64,000 nt of DNA, taken from positions 2,356,001 to 2,420,000 of the forward strand of contig CP051141.1 in NCBI GenBank assembly GCA_001592805.2. Reading direction: 5' to 3'. The notes below the pieces were generated by a model. That model did not search any database, was not told the origin of the DNA, and saw only the letters and a program-made list of their open reading frames with translations. Below, piece after piece: positions 11,232 through 21,038 of this stretch. The stretch's first letter is position 1. The number at the start of each line of letters is the position of its first letter. The position numbers and the translations under genes are program-made. This DNA comes from Peltaster fructicola. Its lineage: Eukaryota; Ascomycota; Dothideomycetes.

Positions 11232-13338
11232 ATGGCTGCCAACAAGGAGCTCTATAGTGCAGAGCACAATGACGCTAGCTCTGAAGAGGCTCAGCATGAG
11301 CATATCGACTTGAACGACAACATCGATGCCAGGATTAAGAACCCTCTCGCCCATCTCAGCAAGGCAACGCTTCTTCGTGATGTAGAGGAGTTCGCTCGCG
11401 AGCATGGCCTTCAAGACATCACGCCGTTGCTCCAGCGTGGCGCCCTCGTTGCTCAGAACCCGGCTGAGTTCGAGACAGTCGAAGGTCTTGAAGAGCACGA
11501 GAAGGAGGCTCTCCGCAACGAGATCGTACACAAATGGCGCCAACCGAGGGCTCTGTACACTACTGTCATCCTCTGCTCCGTCGGTGCTGCTGTCCAAGGA
11601 TGGGACCAGACAGGATCCAAGTTCGTTGATTCCACTGCATATACTGATTCTTTGCTAATAAGACCAGCGGTGCCAACTTGTCCTTCCCAGTAGAGTTCGG
11701 TATTCCAGACAACGATCCAACGGCACCCAACTACGAGCGAAACCTTTGGCTTGTTGGTCTTGTCAACGCAGCACCATATATCGCATCTGCTTTCCTGGGC
11801 TGCTGGCTTAGTGACCCGTTGAACAACTACTTTGGTCGACGTGGTACCATCTTCTTCTCTGCGGTCTTCTGCTTGCTCTCTGTCATCGGCTCCGGCTTCA
11901 CTCAAAACTGGTAGGTTGGCCCGATGAAGCTTGATATGTGTCTGACGCTCGCAGGTACCAACTGTTCATCTGTCGTCTCCTGCTCGGTATTGGTATGGGT
12001 TCCAAGGCATCGACTGTCCCTATCTATGCTGCCGAGAACGTTCCAGCACTGATCCGTGGTGGACTTGTCATGAGCTGGCAGATGTGGACTGCCTTCGGTA
12101 TCTTCCTCGGCTTCTGCGCCAACTTGGCCGTTTACGACGTCGGACCTATTGCATGGCGTCTTCAGCTCGGCAGTGCTTTCATTCCAGCGGTCCCTCTGGT
12201 TGTTGGCATCTACTTCTGTCCAGAATCGCCACGCTGGTTGATGAAGAAGGGCCGCTATGTCCAGGCCTGGAAGTCTCTACTTCGTCTGCGCAACGACCCG
12301 ATTCAGGCTGCCCGAGATGTGTACTCTGTGCACGTTGCTCTGCAGATCGAGCATGCCGTAATCGGAGAATCCTCGTACATTCAGCGCTTCATCGAGCTCT
12401 TCACCATTCCTCGAGTGCGTCGGGCAACTCTGGCATCCTTCACCGTCATGATCGCCCAGCAGATGTGCGGTATCAACATCATCGCCTTCTACTCATCCAG
12501 TGTGTTCTACGCGGCCGGTGCCTCAAACCTCACTGCTCTTCTGGCTTCCTTCGGCTTCGGCTTGGTCAACTTTGTCTTTGCCTTCCCGTAAGTACGAAGA
12601 TCAGAGCTCGTGAACCCTTGCTGACCACTTGCATAGGGCTGTGTGGACGATTGATACCTTCGGAAGGCGTGCACTCCTGCTTTTCACCTTCCCAAACGTG
12701 AGTATCAGCCATTGGGTCGCAGAACGCACACTGACTTGTACCAGATGGCTTGGTGCTTGCTCGCAGCAGGATTCTGCTTCTACATCCCACAGGACTCGCC
12801 TGCTCATCTTGGCATGATCGCATTCTTCATCTTCGTCTTCGCCGCCTTCTACTCGCCTGGAGAGGGTCCAGTCCCATTCACCTACTCTGCAGAGGTGTTC
12901 CCACTATCACACCGTGAGGTCGGCATGAGCTGGGCTGTTGCCACATGTCTGTTCTGGGCATCGGTGCTCTCGTTGACCTGGCCTCGCATGGTGGCTGCCT
13001 TCACTCCTACTGTAAGGCTACTCCGTGGACTTGTTGACCTGACTGATTTGAAACAGGGTGCCTTCGGCTTCTATGCTGCGCTTAACGTCACTGCGTTGGT
13101 CATGATCTTCCTGTGGGTGCCTGAGACCAAGCAGCGCACTCTTGAAGAACTTGACTATGTCTTCGCTGTGCCAACCAGCAAACACATGCACTACCACATG
13201 ACCAAGTCTCTGCCATATTTCATCCGACGATGGATCAGATTTGACAAGACCGCCACGTTGGAGCCGCTGTACAAGCTCGACAAGGTTCAGTCCGACGCTG
13301 CTCGATCGGCCAGCATCAGCAAGGACACCAAGTACTAG
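11232..13338 (+). CDS. MFS sugar transporter with long N-terminal domain
   Basis: Major facilitator superfamily sugar porter of the plasma membrane. Six exons, join(11232..11620,11668..11910,11955..12587,12637..12697,12745..13011,13057..13338), give 624 residues. About 120 hydrophilic residues come before helix 1 ([15 protein letters not shown]) and contain the conserved [18 protein letters not shown] segment found in one clade of fungal sugar transporters. Family signatures are FGRRG after helix 2, PESPRWL before the central loop, FGRRALL at the repeat in the second half, and [12 protein letters not shown] after helix 12. Intron 1 uses the unusual donor GTTCGT, and intron 5 (45 bases) is three-n and stop-free. 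The substrate (hexose, disaccharide or polyol) cannot be read from the sequence. The neighbouring genes are unrelated. Confidence 0.92.
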
Positions 13339-13426
13339 AAGGCCTTAAGTTGAGCATTCTAGATACCCAAATCGTAGTATAACTAGTCAAGAATCGTCTT
13401 GCTTGTATTATGCTGTCTCCATGTGC

Positions 13427-15355
13427 TCAGTAGTATCCTCCTTGACCTTCCATGGGTTCAAGGTTCATGAAGGTGTCAATGTTATTGTCTTCCTGAGCAG
13501 CATTGGTGGTGAAACGCGGATCAAGCTCGCCTGTCATTGTGCTCAGGGCAGGATCTAGTGTGGGCCGGCCAGGCTGTTCGTTTCCATCAACGATCTGCGT
13601 GTTGGCAGGTACCGCTTGTCTGAATGCTTCGACGCGAGTCCCTCTTCGAATATTCATTCTCGGTATCTTTGGAAGACTCGGATCTCTGTTGGCGTGCAGG
13701 CAATCGCCACGGCTGTTCATGTACATGCTCAGCTCTTGTATCTCGCCTCGCTCGCTTGATGACTGAAAAATGTCCGGTCTAAGGATTGGCAGCCATAAGC
13801 TTGACTCGTACCATCGACCCTTGATGTTGTTGAGGTCGACTCGCGTTTGCGTTGACGACAGCTTCCAGTGCATTACAACACCTTTTACTTGTATGGATCG
13901 TGCATTTCGATAGGCGAGGTCGTCTGTGAGTCGCCGCGGCAGGTTAGGATTGTTCAATGGCGACGCCGGAGAAGGAACGTTAGGATCCGTATGTGGTGCT
14001 GCTGTCAGGACGTATACATCACCAATGAAGATGATGCTCTCAGGATTGCCTTGTCTCGTGCGCTCTACGATTTGCTGGACTACCAGAATGTCGAGCCCAG
14101 TACCTGTTGCCAAGCGAATCGGTTCGCCTCGCCAAATCTTCTCGCCTCCTAGATACAGTCCTTCGTAGCGGATGTCCACGATACCAGGCTGTGGCTCGTT
14201 TCTCTGAATCGCAGAGAATGGTGTGTACGAGCTATCAATGCTCTTAGCGGCTAGTATCGATCCGTCCACGTCTAGGACCCCACCGGCGCCAAAGCGTCCT
14301 TGTGCAAGACCCTGCCAGTCCATGGTCTCGTATTGTGGCAAGGGAGTTATATCGTTCAGTCCAGGATATGTGAAGCGGGGAACGCTCCATGCTAGCCAAG
14401 GTCTCATGTGGTCGTCAGAGCTGAGAGTCACGGGATTCTGCTTGTTACCTGGAAATGATAGTGGCTGAACAGAGTAGTGCAACGTCGTGTAAGTGTTCCA
14501 TCGTCGAAGAATGATACCGAGACTCCAGCTTTGGCCAGGTCTGAACCAGCAGAGCTCGCCTTGTCTGTACTTGAAGCCGGTGTACTGAGAATCAAGCTGC
14601 TGGTCAATTGATCGAGCCTGTGGAAGTGGTGTAGCCACTAGTCGCTCGAGTGCTATGGCTTCCTGCTTAGGGAGCTTCATCGCCTCTGGTTTAGTCGCGA
14701 GTGATGACGGTGCTTTCGTCTGGCGCGGCTCTGGCTCGACCTTGATAGGCTTCTCGACCTTTACAGCCTTTGCGCCGGGAATCATATTCTCAAGCTCTTC
14801 AGGACAGCAGAGCTTGCAGCTACAGTTGTCCGGATCTCCCGTCTCATCTGTACAGAGCCATAGAAGGTGTGGGAAGAAGTCTGCCGGACTCCTGTAGCGC
14901 TTCCTACGCCCAGCAGGGTGGCCATACAAGTAGGCATCCTGACGATCATTGCCTCCAGCAGCATGTGTCTTGTTCTTAACCTCAGTCTTACCGTCCTTCT
15001 CAGACTTCTTGATATGCTCGTACAGCCGATAGTTTTGTGGAAAGGCGGCGAGTATACAGGTGGATTCTGACCTCGTTAGCAGCAGGAAGTCGATTTACAG
15101 TCGATACTCACCTGAGCCATTTTTGTCTTTCCATTGCAGCTCCCGTGCAAGCATTCCACCTAACTTGCGTCGCCAATCAAGAGATTTCACTTCATTGATC
15201 TCGCATTCCCGGTAGTAGTCGCTCACGCCATTCTTATCAGGTCGCTGATCCATTTGCTCAGCTGTTGGCTGGTTATACTCCCTTCTGCTCCCCTTGCTGA
15301 TGACTTCATTCGTGCCATCGCTGCGGCGTACGTAGACTGGATAGAATCGCGCCAT
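13427..15355 (-). CDS. clr2: Clr2-like transcription-silencing protein
   Basis: Homologue of fission-yeast Clr2, a subunit of the SHREC deacetylase-remodeller complex that limits RNA polymerase II access in heterochromatin. Exons complement(join(13427..15066,15112..15355)) give 627 residues. The first splice is fixed by phase: donor GTGAGT, acceptor GTCAG, joining GS to ESTC. The N-terminal Clr2 domain ends in the typical FPQNYRLYEHIK, followed by a YGHPAGRRKRYRSP block and a Cys cluster (CSCKLCCPEEL), likely metal-binding. The second Clr2 domain lies in the C-terminal half (WYESSLWLPILRPDIF). Two ORF segments match the family in order, so the call is firm even though biochemical data come from Schizosaccharomyces. 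It is divergently arranged with the SNF2 gene. Confidence 0.85.
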
Positions 15356-16000
15356 GGCTCGCAGCCCTCATGCTAAGCTCGACCTTTCGTAGTGCGAGCA
15401 AGACAGCATGAGAGTGTATGGTTTAAGTTAGGCATGACGAAGGTGTTTGAGATATGCGGCTTAAAATTAGGTTTCGCAGGGGTCTAACGCGTTTTGAGAC
15501 GCGTCGTATTCATGGAGAAGACAATCATCGACCTCACTTCACACAACGACATGCCATCGCAACCAGTAGACTAGAGGCATGTCCATTGACACACACTCAG
15601 ATACATCTACATCCGTATATGTGAGCTGCCCTCGCTCTGGCGGACATTCAACACGTTCGTCAAGATACAGCGAGAGTGATTATGAGGCAAAATGCAGCAG
15701 TAATCCAACATTACTATCTCACGAACAACCTGCCAACCCCCTAGTGGGTCCCTACTGACAACTTCACATTAGTTAGCCATGTCACCGCTGCTCCCTGAAT
15801 CTCCGACCTCACTTCACCACCAGAATCACGATGTCTTACGCGATGGTCGAGACAAACGCCATGACACATGATACTGCAGAATAAAGCGACAGTGAGTATT
15901 GATTACAAACACTAACATCTGCTGACAACGACAAGCAGAGACGTGGTTGAGTGAAACCGTCGCTGCCGCCGACGATCATAGCGACAGTCGCTGTGGCGTG
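15356..16000. other. Divergent upstream region of CLR2 and SNF2 gene, with leader intron
   Basis: This interval separates two divergent chromatin genes. At its right end, 15892-15938 has all signs of a 47-base intron (GTGAGT donor, CTAAC and CTGAC branch candidates, CAG acceptor) on the plus strand. No ATG upstream of it stays open in the frame of the SNF2 protein, so I place it in the 5' leader. Short upstream ORFs begin at 15831 and 15868. No other feature was seen. Confidence 0.55.
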
Positions 16001-19000
16001 ATGATATCAGAGACAGCCTCGACTCCCACCAAACACACTCAAGGCGCTCGAATCATGACACCAGCCGCATCACAAGAGACAGACATGCTAATTGACGAAG
16101 GCTCTCAAGAATTGGAGCTGGCTAGTCCATACGAGAAAGTTTCCACTATGGTCAAACCACTCAAGCCAGCTTCCGTTTATGATCACGCCCAGCCGAACGC
16201 ACAGACGCTTGTTGACAGCTTTTTCGGACATGCTAAGAAGCAGGCTCTTAACGACGATCACACATCTTCGCCACTTAGTGCACGAAGAAGTAGTAGAGAC
16301 AAACCGGTGTATGACTACCGGCTCAAGCGCCGCATCAACAGTAGTGGCCATGCGAAGCGTGGCGCTGCCAACAGCTCTGTTACAAGGGAGGCTCAGACTG
16401 AGCGCAAGCGCATTCGCGAAGATATTGAGTCGAATACCAAGCAACACCGCGACGCATTCCTCATTCATCACAGCTCCTTGTTCGAGGCAGTCCTGCCACA
16501 GACCAATCATGTCTCCAACCTCAAGATGAAGCTTGCTGGCAGCTCGATCACGATCAACACAAGCGAAGCAATTCCACAACCACAAGGAGTCACCGCCACA
16601 ATGAAGCCTCATCAGCTTGAGGGCCTCTCATTTCTGGTCAAGATGTACAAGAACGGCATGCCGGCCATATTGGGCGACGAAATGGGTCTCGGTAAAACAC
16701 TGCAGACGCTGTCACTATTCCAGTGGCTACGAGAGAATGAGCCAACACACGGTCAGGCACGGCCATGCCTAGTTGTCTGTCCCTTGAGTGTACTCTCATC
16801 ATGGGTGAATGAGGCCCAGAAATGGTGCCCAGGACTCAAAGTTGCGGCAGTTTACCACGAGTCGAAGACCAAGCGACAGCAACTCAAGAAAGATCTAAGC
16901 GCCATGACCTACGACATTGTCTTGACCACTTACGAGACACTGGTCGCCGAGAAGAGCTGGTTGCAGCGGATCTTCGTGTGGCGCTACGTCGTACTTGATG
17001 AAGGCCACACCATCAAGAATTCCAAATCAATCATTGCTGCAGCTGTACACAGTATCTCTTCAGAGTACCGCCTCCTGCTGACCGGCACTCCAATTCAGAA
17101 TGACCTGGCAGAGATGTGGAGTTTGCTGCACTGGCTATTGCCAGATGTGTTCACAAACACCACCGTCAGTCTCTTCAAGAATGCATTCGACATCGGCGCA
17201 GGCATAGCCTCCCCTAGCTTCATGGTTCATGCTGGACAGCTGCTCGAAGTTCTCAGCCTGAGAAGAATGAAGTCAAGCCCTAGAATCGACCTTCAGCTGC
17301 CTCCCAAGGAAGAGGTCGTGCTTTACGTGCCACTTACAGCCGAGCAACGTAAATGGTATTTGACCTTGATCACTCGGATCGATCAGGCGAAGTTCGACAA
17401 TGTTTGCAATGACGCTGCTATGGCTGATGAAGCAGAAAATACAGATGGCCACCTACTCTCCACAGCACAAGATCGAACAAGTCAGTGGAGCAAATTGAGA
17501 AACCTTCTCATACAACTGAGACAGATATGTACACATCCATATCTGATCCCTGGAGCTCAGCCGGAGCCTTACGTGCTTAACGATAATGTGCGCCTGGTGT
17601 CAGGCAAGTTCATGGTCCTGGACAAGATCATCGACGAGCTCGTGGTCAGGAACGGCAAGAAGCTTATCATCTTTTCAAACTTCACAGAGACTCTCGACAT
17701 GTGTGAAGAACTTCTCATGTACAAAGGTGCAAACAGTCATGACCGGAAGTCTTGCATCTTCAGATTCGCTCGCCTCGACGGCGACACAAGCCTATCGAAG
17801 CGCAACTTGAGTATGCATCTGATCAATAAGGCTGAGAGCGAGTACAAAGTCATGCTGGTGTCCACTCGTGCTGGCGGACTTGGGATCACCCTGATCGGCG
17901 CAAGCGACGTCGTCTTCATGGACCAAGACTGGAATCCGCAGGTGACGCTCCAAGCGGAAGCACGAGTTCATCGCATCGGTCAAACGAAGAAAGTCACCAT
18001 CTACAAGCTATGTGCTGCAGGAACGGTTGAAGAGCAGATGCTTGGACGCATTAGAAAGAAACTCTACCTATCAGTCAAGGTGACCGAAGCAATGCGAAAC
18101 GTCCACGGTCCGTCTGGCACGAGCAAGAAGAGACAGTATGAAGAGATCGAAGGAGCTCACGATGACTCTAAGGATGGCACGTCAGAGCTGATGGCTCTCT
18201 TACGCCGTGGAACACAAACGCTCCCAGCACCAAAGCTCGATGCAATCGACCTTTCCAGGTGGTCGTGGGACACAATCCTTGACAAGTGTAAGGATGCCAC
18301 GCCTGATGACAGTCTTGCAGACATTGACGAACAAACTTGGTTAAGCAAAGTTGAGCATGTGAACACTTCTGTGTTTGAGGGCCACAACCACCACAAGACA
18401 ACAGAGAAGAAATCCGAGCTCAGCGATAGTCTCACCCGGGCGGAACGCCGCATTGGCAAGAACAGGACAGTGATGATCGACGGCTATGCTGTCAACAAGG
18501 AATCAATGCGATGCAAGGACGGAGAGGCTGTTCCCGGACTGCTTGGAATGGATTCACGGCTTGCGGAGCCGTGTAAGAGACAGAAAATGCCCTTCAGGAG
18601 TCAAGACCATTGCCAGGTCTGCTACGATGGCGGCGAGCTTCTGTGCTGTCTGGGATGTCCACGAGCTTATCACCTTGACTGTCTCGACGAGGATTCACAA
18701 AAGCGTGCTAAAGCATTCAACTTCCATTGCTGTCAGCACAAATGTTTCGACTGCAGCAAGAAGACTGGTGATACAGCTGGCCTCCTTTACAGATGTCGCT
18801 GGTGTGAGCGTGCATACTGCGAGGACTGTCTTGACTGGAACAACGCCAAATTGCTGGACGCTACACTTCCAGAATTTGAGCTGCTTGGCTATGAGTGCAA
18901 GACTGCGTGGTACATTGAATGCCAAAGCTGTCGTGAAGAGTGGGCAAATGATCCTGCCGCCCGTGACCACGTCAAGATGCGCATGCTCGATATCGAGCAG

Positions 19001-19084
19001 CGATGGGCGGTTCACCAAGTGGACCTACAAGACCTGACGTTCACACTGCAGTTCGACCAGCCAACCGAAAGCAAGGCCGAGTAG
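16001..19084 (+). CDS. SNF2-family ATPase with C-terminal PHD/RING-like zinc region
   Basis: Nuclear ATP-dependent chromatin-remodelling enzyme, 1027 residues from ATG 16001. The N-terminal 190 residues are disordered. The helicase core shows motif I DEMGLGKT, Ia CPLSVLSSW, motif II DEGH, motif III LTGTPIQN, motif V STRAGGLGITL and motif VI QAEARVHRIGQ in order, so it should be active. DEGH rather than DEAH is shared with the Rad54/Fun30/Lsh side of the superfamily. The last 180 residues hold a PHD-type finger (CQVCYDGGELLCCLGC, then CxxH-type ligands) and a further Cys-rich block (CFDCSKKTG, CRWCERAYCEDC). The frame stays open upstream to a TTG at 15947, but the first in-frame ATG is 16001. 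The exact subfamily is undecided. Confidence 0.85.
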   Translation: MISETASTPTKHTQGARIMTPAASQETDMLIDEGSQELELASPYEKVSTMVKPLKPASVYDHAQPNAQTLVDSFFGHAKKQALNDDHTSSPLSARRSSRDKPVYDYRLKRRINSSGHAKRGAANSSVTREAQTERKRIREDIESNTKQHRDAFLIHHSSLFEAVLPQTNHVSNLKMKLAGSSITINTSEAIPQPQGVTATMKPHQLEGLSFLVKMYKNGMPAILGDEMGLGKTLQTLSLFQWLRENEPTHGQARPCLVVCPLSVLSSWVNEAQKWCPGLKVAAVYHESKTKRQQLKKDLSAMTYDIVLTTYETLVAEKSWLQRIFVWRYVVLDEGHTIKNSKSIIAAAVHSISSEYRLLLTGTPIQNDLAEMWSLLHWLLPDVFTNTTVSLFKNAFDIGAGIASPSFMVHAGQLLEVLSLRRMKSSPRIDLQLPPKEEVVLYVPLTAEQRKWYLTLITRIDQAKFDNVCNDAAMADEAENTDGHLLSTAQDRTSQWSKLRNLLIQLRQICTHPYLIPGAQPEPYVLNDNVRLVSGKFMVLDKIIDELVVRNGKKLIIFSNFTETLDMCEELLMYKGANSHDRKSCIFRFARLDGDTSLSKRNLSMHLINKAESEYKVMLVSTRAGGLGITLIGASDVVFMDQDWNPQVTLQAEARVHRIGQTKKVTIYKLCAAGTVEEQMLGRIRKKLYLSVKVTEAMRNVHGPSGTSKKRQYEEIEGAHDDSKDGTSELMALLRRGTQTLPAPKLDAIDLSRWSWDTILDKCKDATPDDSLADIDEQTWLSKVEHVNTSVFEGHNHHKTTEKKSELSDSLTRAERRIGKNRTVMIDGYAVNKESMRCKDGEAVPGLLGMDSRLAEPCKRQKMPFRSQDHCQVCYDGGELLCCLGCPRAYHLDCLDEDSQKRAKAFNFHCCQHKCFDCSKKTGDTAGLLYRCRWCERAYCEDCLDWNNAKLLDATLPEFELLGYECKTAWYIECQSCREEWANDPAARDHVKMRMLDIEQRWAVHQVDLQDLTFTLQFDQPTESKAE

Positions 19085-19236
19085 TCGACCTTCATGGGCA
19101 GGGAATAACGGCTTGGTGAGCGAATGCTCTGCTCATCGACGACGATAGCGCGTCACATGCTTTGATCAGAAGGCGGCTGATGTACATATCGAGAGCACAA
19201 GATATGGTTCATAACTGTCTGTGTGAATCTATCGTT

Positions 19237-20679
19237 CTAAAAGCCTTCGTCCCATAACTCTGCATCGTCCTTGACCTGATCTTCTTCAGTGATAGCTCCA
19301 TGCAGACCTCGTTGCTCTCTTTCACGCTGCTTTCTGTCTGCTGCAGTCGTCAGATGAGCCGCCACAGGAGTGACAGGTGAGAAAGGCATGTAGGCTGAGT
19401 AAGGTGTTGCCATGCCAGTAAGTGGTGCAGCGCCAAATTGATCACGTCGCACTTCTACGAACGTCGTCTTCGTAGGTCCTGCACTGAATGGTCCTTGGCC
19501 CTGGTAAGGGTACATAGGTGAGTTAGGCGAGTTCCAATGCAGTTGTCGGAATGGTAGCGGATTGCTAGGCGTCGTGCTAGAAACAGCAGCTGGTTGACTC
19601 GTCTCCACTCGCAGTGGCAAGGCATGGTTCTGTCTTGTCTTATTTTGTCGTTGCGAATACGCGGTGGGTGCCGCAGCAGCTCTATCTGCTTCAGCACCTT
19701 GCAGATACTCCCAGTAATCTTCAGGCGCAGAGATGCGTTCGCCGCCGGTCGTTGGCCATGCTGAGCTCTCGTAACGGTCGACTGTCTTCGCGGCAGGTGG
19801 TTCAGGAGGAATACCAGGATCGATGTATGTTCGAGGAGCCAGTGGCGTTCGTGCTCCATCATCGTTGTCGTTGATGTGAATTGGAGCACTGATCTGCATT
19901 GGCGAGCTGATCTTTACATTCTTGAGGGAGCGTCTCGACTTCTTCGATGCAAGACTGTTTCCAGACATGCGTTTCATGCTCACTGGGCTCTGCGAATCTC
20001 TAGGTGGTATGGACGTTGTGCGGTTGTGCTGCACGAATGCTGCAGCTGGCGGATAGATGGCCTTGACCGACCTGTTTGCGCGCTCTGGCGAGCTGCCTGC
20101 AGGCGAGTACATGTTTTCTCCAGTCGCCCTTTTCTCCTCTTGCTCCATGACAGCAGCATACAGCTTCTCCATTTCGTTTGCTCGCTTTTGTTTGTCCGCC
20201 TCGATGATACCTTGATTGAAGCTCACAATACTCTCGCTACCTGGCGAGATGGTCGAATTGAAACTATTGACACTCACGACAGCGCTCTTCTTCATACCAA
20301 ACGAATCGCGCGATCGCTGCTGCTGATGTTGTCCACTGACTCGCTTCAGGTATGACTTCGCTGGTTTATGCATCTCCATCGTCTTTGGATTCTCCGCCAG
20401 CAGTAGCGCTCGCTTTCGAGCCTGTTGCCCACATGATAGCAGTAGTGTTCCGAGGAACAGTACCACGATGAAGTAGCTGCCGACTATGCCGAGTATCTGA
20501 TATGGTAGGTATGAGGGATCGCGAAGGGCGTGAGCGGAGAATGGCGGTCCAAGTTCTGGCGGCGGCGCAGGACCATTGTCGATGTTGACGGACCATAGAC
20601 TGTCGGCGGCTGCTGGTGTAGTATAGCTCAAGAGGACGAGAGCTGCGTAGCTGAGGTAGACCTGCTTCCCTCTCGCCAT
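19237..20679 (-). CDS. Single-pass membrane protein, fungal-specific, unknown function
   Basis: I do not recognise a named family. The 480-residue single-exon product starts with a cleavable-looking signal peptide (LSYAALVLLSYTTPAAA). A short Pro-rich lumenal segment follows, then one strong transmembrane helix (GIVGSYFIVVLFLGTLLL, about residues 63-80) ending in CGQQARKR, and a long disordered cytosolic tail rich in Ser, Pro and Lys. The tail has a KSRRSLKN basic patch and a distinctive C-terminal block (TKTTFVEVRRDQFGA, then PFSPVTPVAAHLTTAADRKQ, then an acidic end) that has the look of a conserved motif. A plasma-membrane or cell-wall sensor-like topology is inferred. The start is the ATG at 20677-20679. 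Confidence 0.75.
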   Translation of the reverse strand: MARGKQVYLSYAALVLLSYTTPAAADSLWSVNIDNGPAPPPELGPPFSAHALRDPSYLPYQILGIVGSYFIVVLFLGTLLLSCGQQARKRALLLAENPKTMEMHKPAKSYLKRVSGQHQQQRSRDSFGMKKSAVVSVNSFNSTISPGSESIVSFNQGIIEADKQKRANEMEKLYAAVMEQEEKRATGENMYSPAGSSPERANRSVKAIYPPAAAFVQHNRTTSIPPRDSQSPVSMKRMSGNSLASKKSRRSLKNVKISSPMQISAPIHINDNDDGARTPLAPRTYIDPGIPPEPPAAKTVDRYESSAWPTTGGERISAPEDYWEYLQGAEADRAAAAPTAYSQRQNKTRQNHALPLRVETSQPAAVSSTTPSNPLPFRQLHWNSPNSPMYPYQGQGPFSAGPTKTTFVEVRRDQFGAAPLTGMATPYSAYMPFSPVTPVAAHLTTAADRKQREREQRGLHGAITEEDQVKDDAELWDEGF

Positions 20680-21038
20680 GGCCTCAATGCTGTGTAGATG
20701 TGTCGTTCATGGAGAAGAGAAAGAAGTGAGCGTGAAAGACAATGACTTACACATCGTCAAGGGCGCAGCACGTTGGAGCATATGCGTGCCACTGATCGCC
20801 TGGCCATTTGCAGCCACTGGCTATTCTTTGCTACAACAAAAAGCTGCAGGTGGCAGCATTGATTGGTGCATAAATGTGATGAGAGTTGGATTTAAGCGCT
20901 CGGCTTCCTCTTGTGGAACCGCATGGCAATAGTGGAGACACATGAGATCTAAAGCGACGCCTCAACTTGAAGATGTCACGACATATCACATTCCATCGTT
21001 CATTCATAGTATCTATGCGCTGAAGCGAAAGAAACCCT
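20680..21038. other. Upstream region of the membrane protein; 3' side of HUL5
   Basis: This 359-base gap holds the promoter of the leftward single-pass membrane protein gene and the terminator side of HUL5. No ORF, RNA gene or repeat could be supported. Confidence 0.4.
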
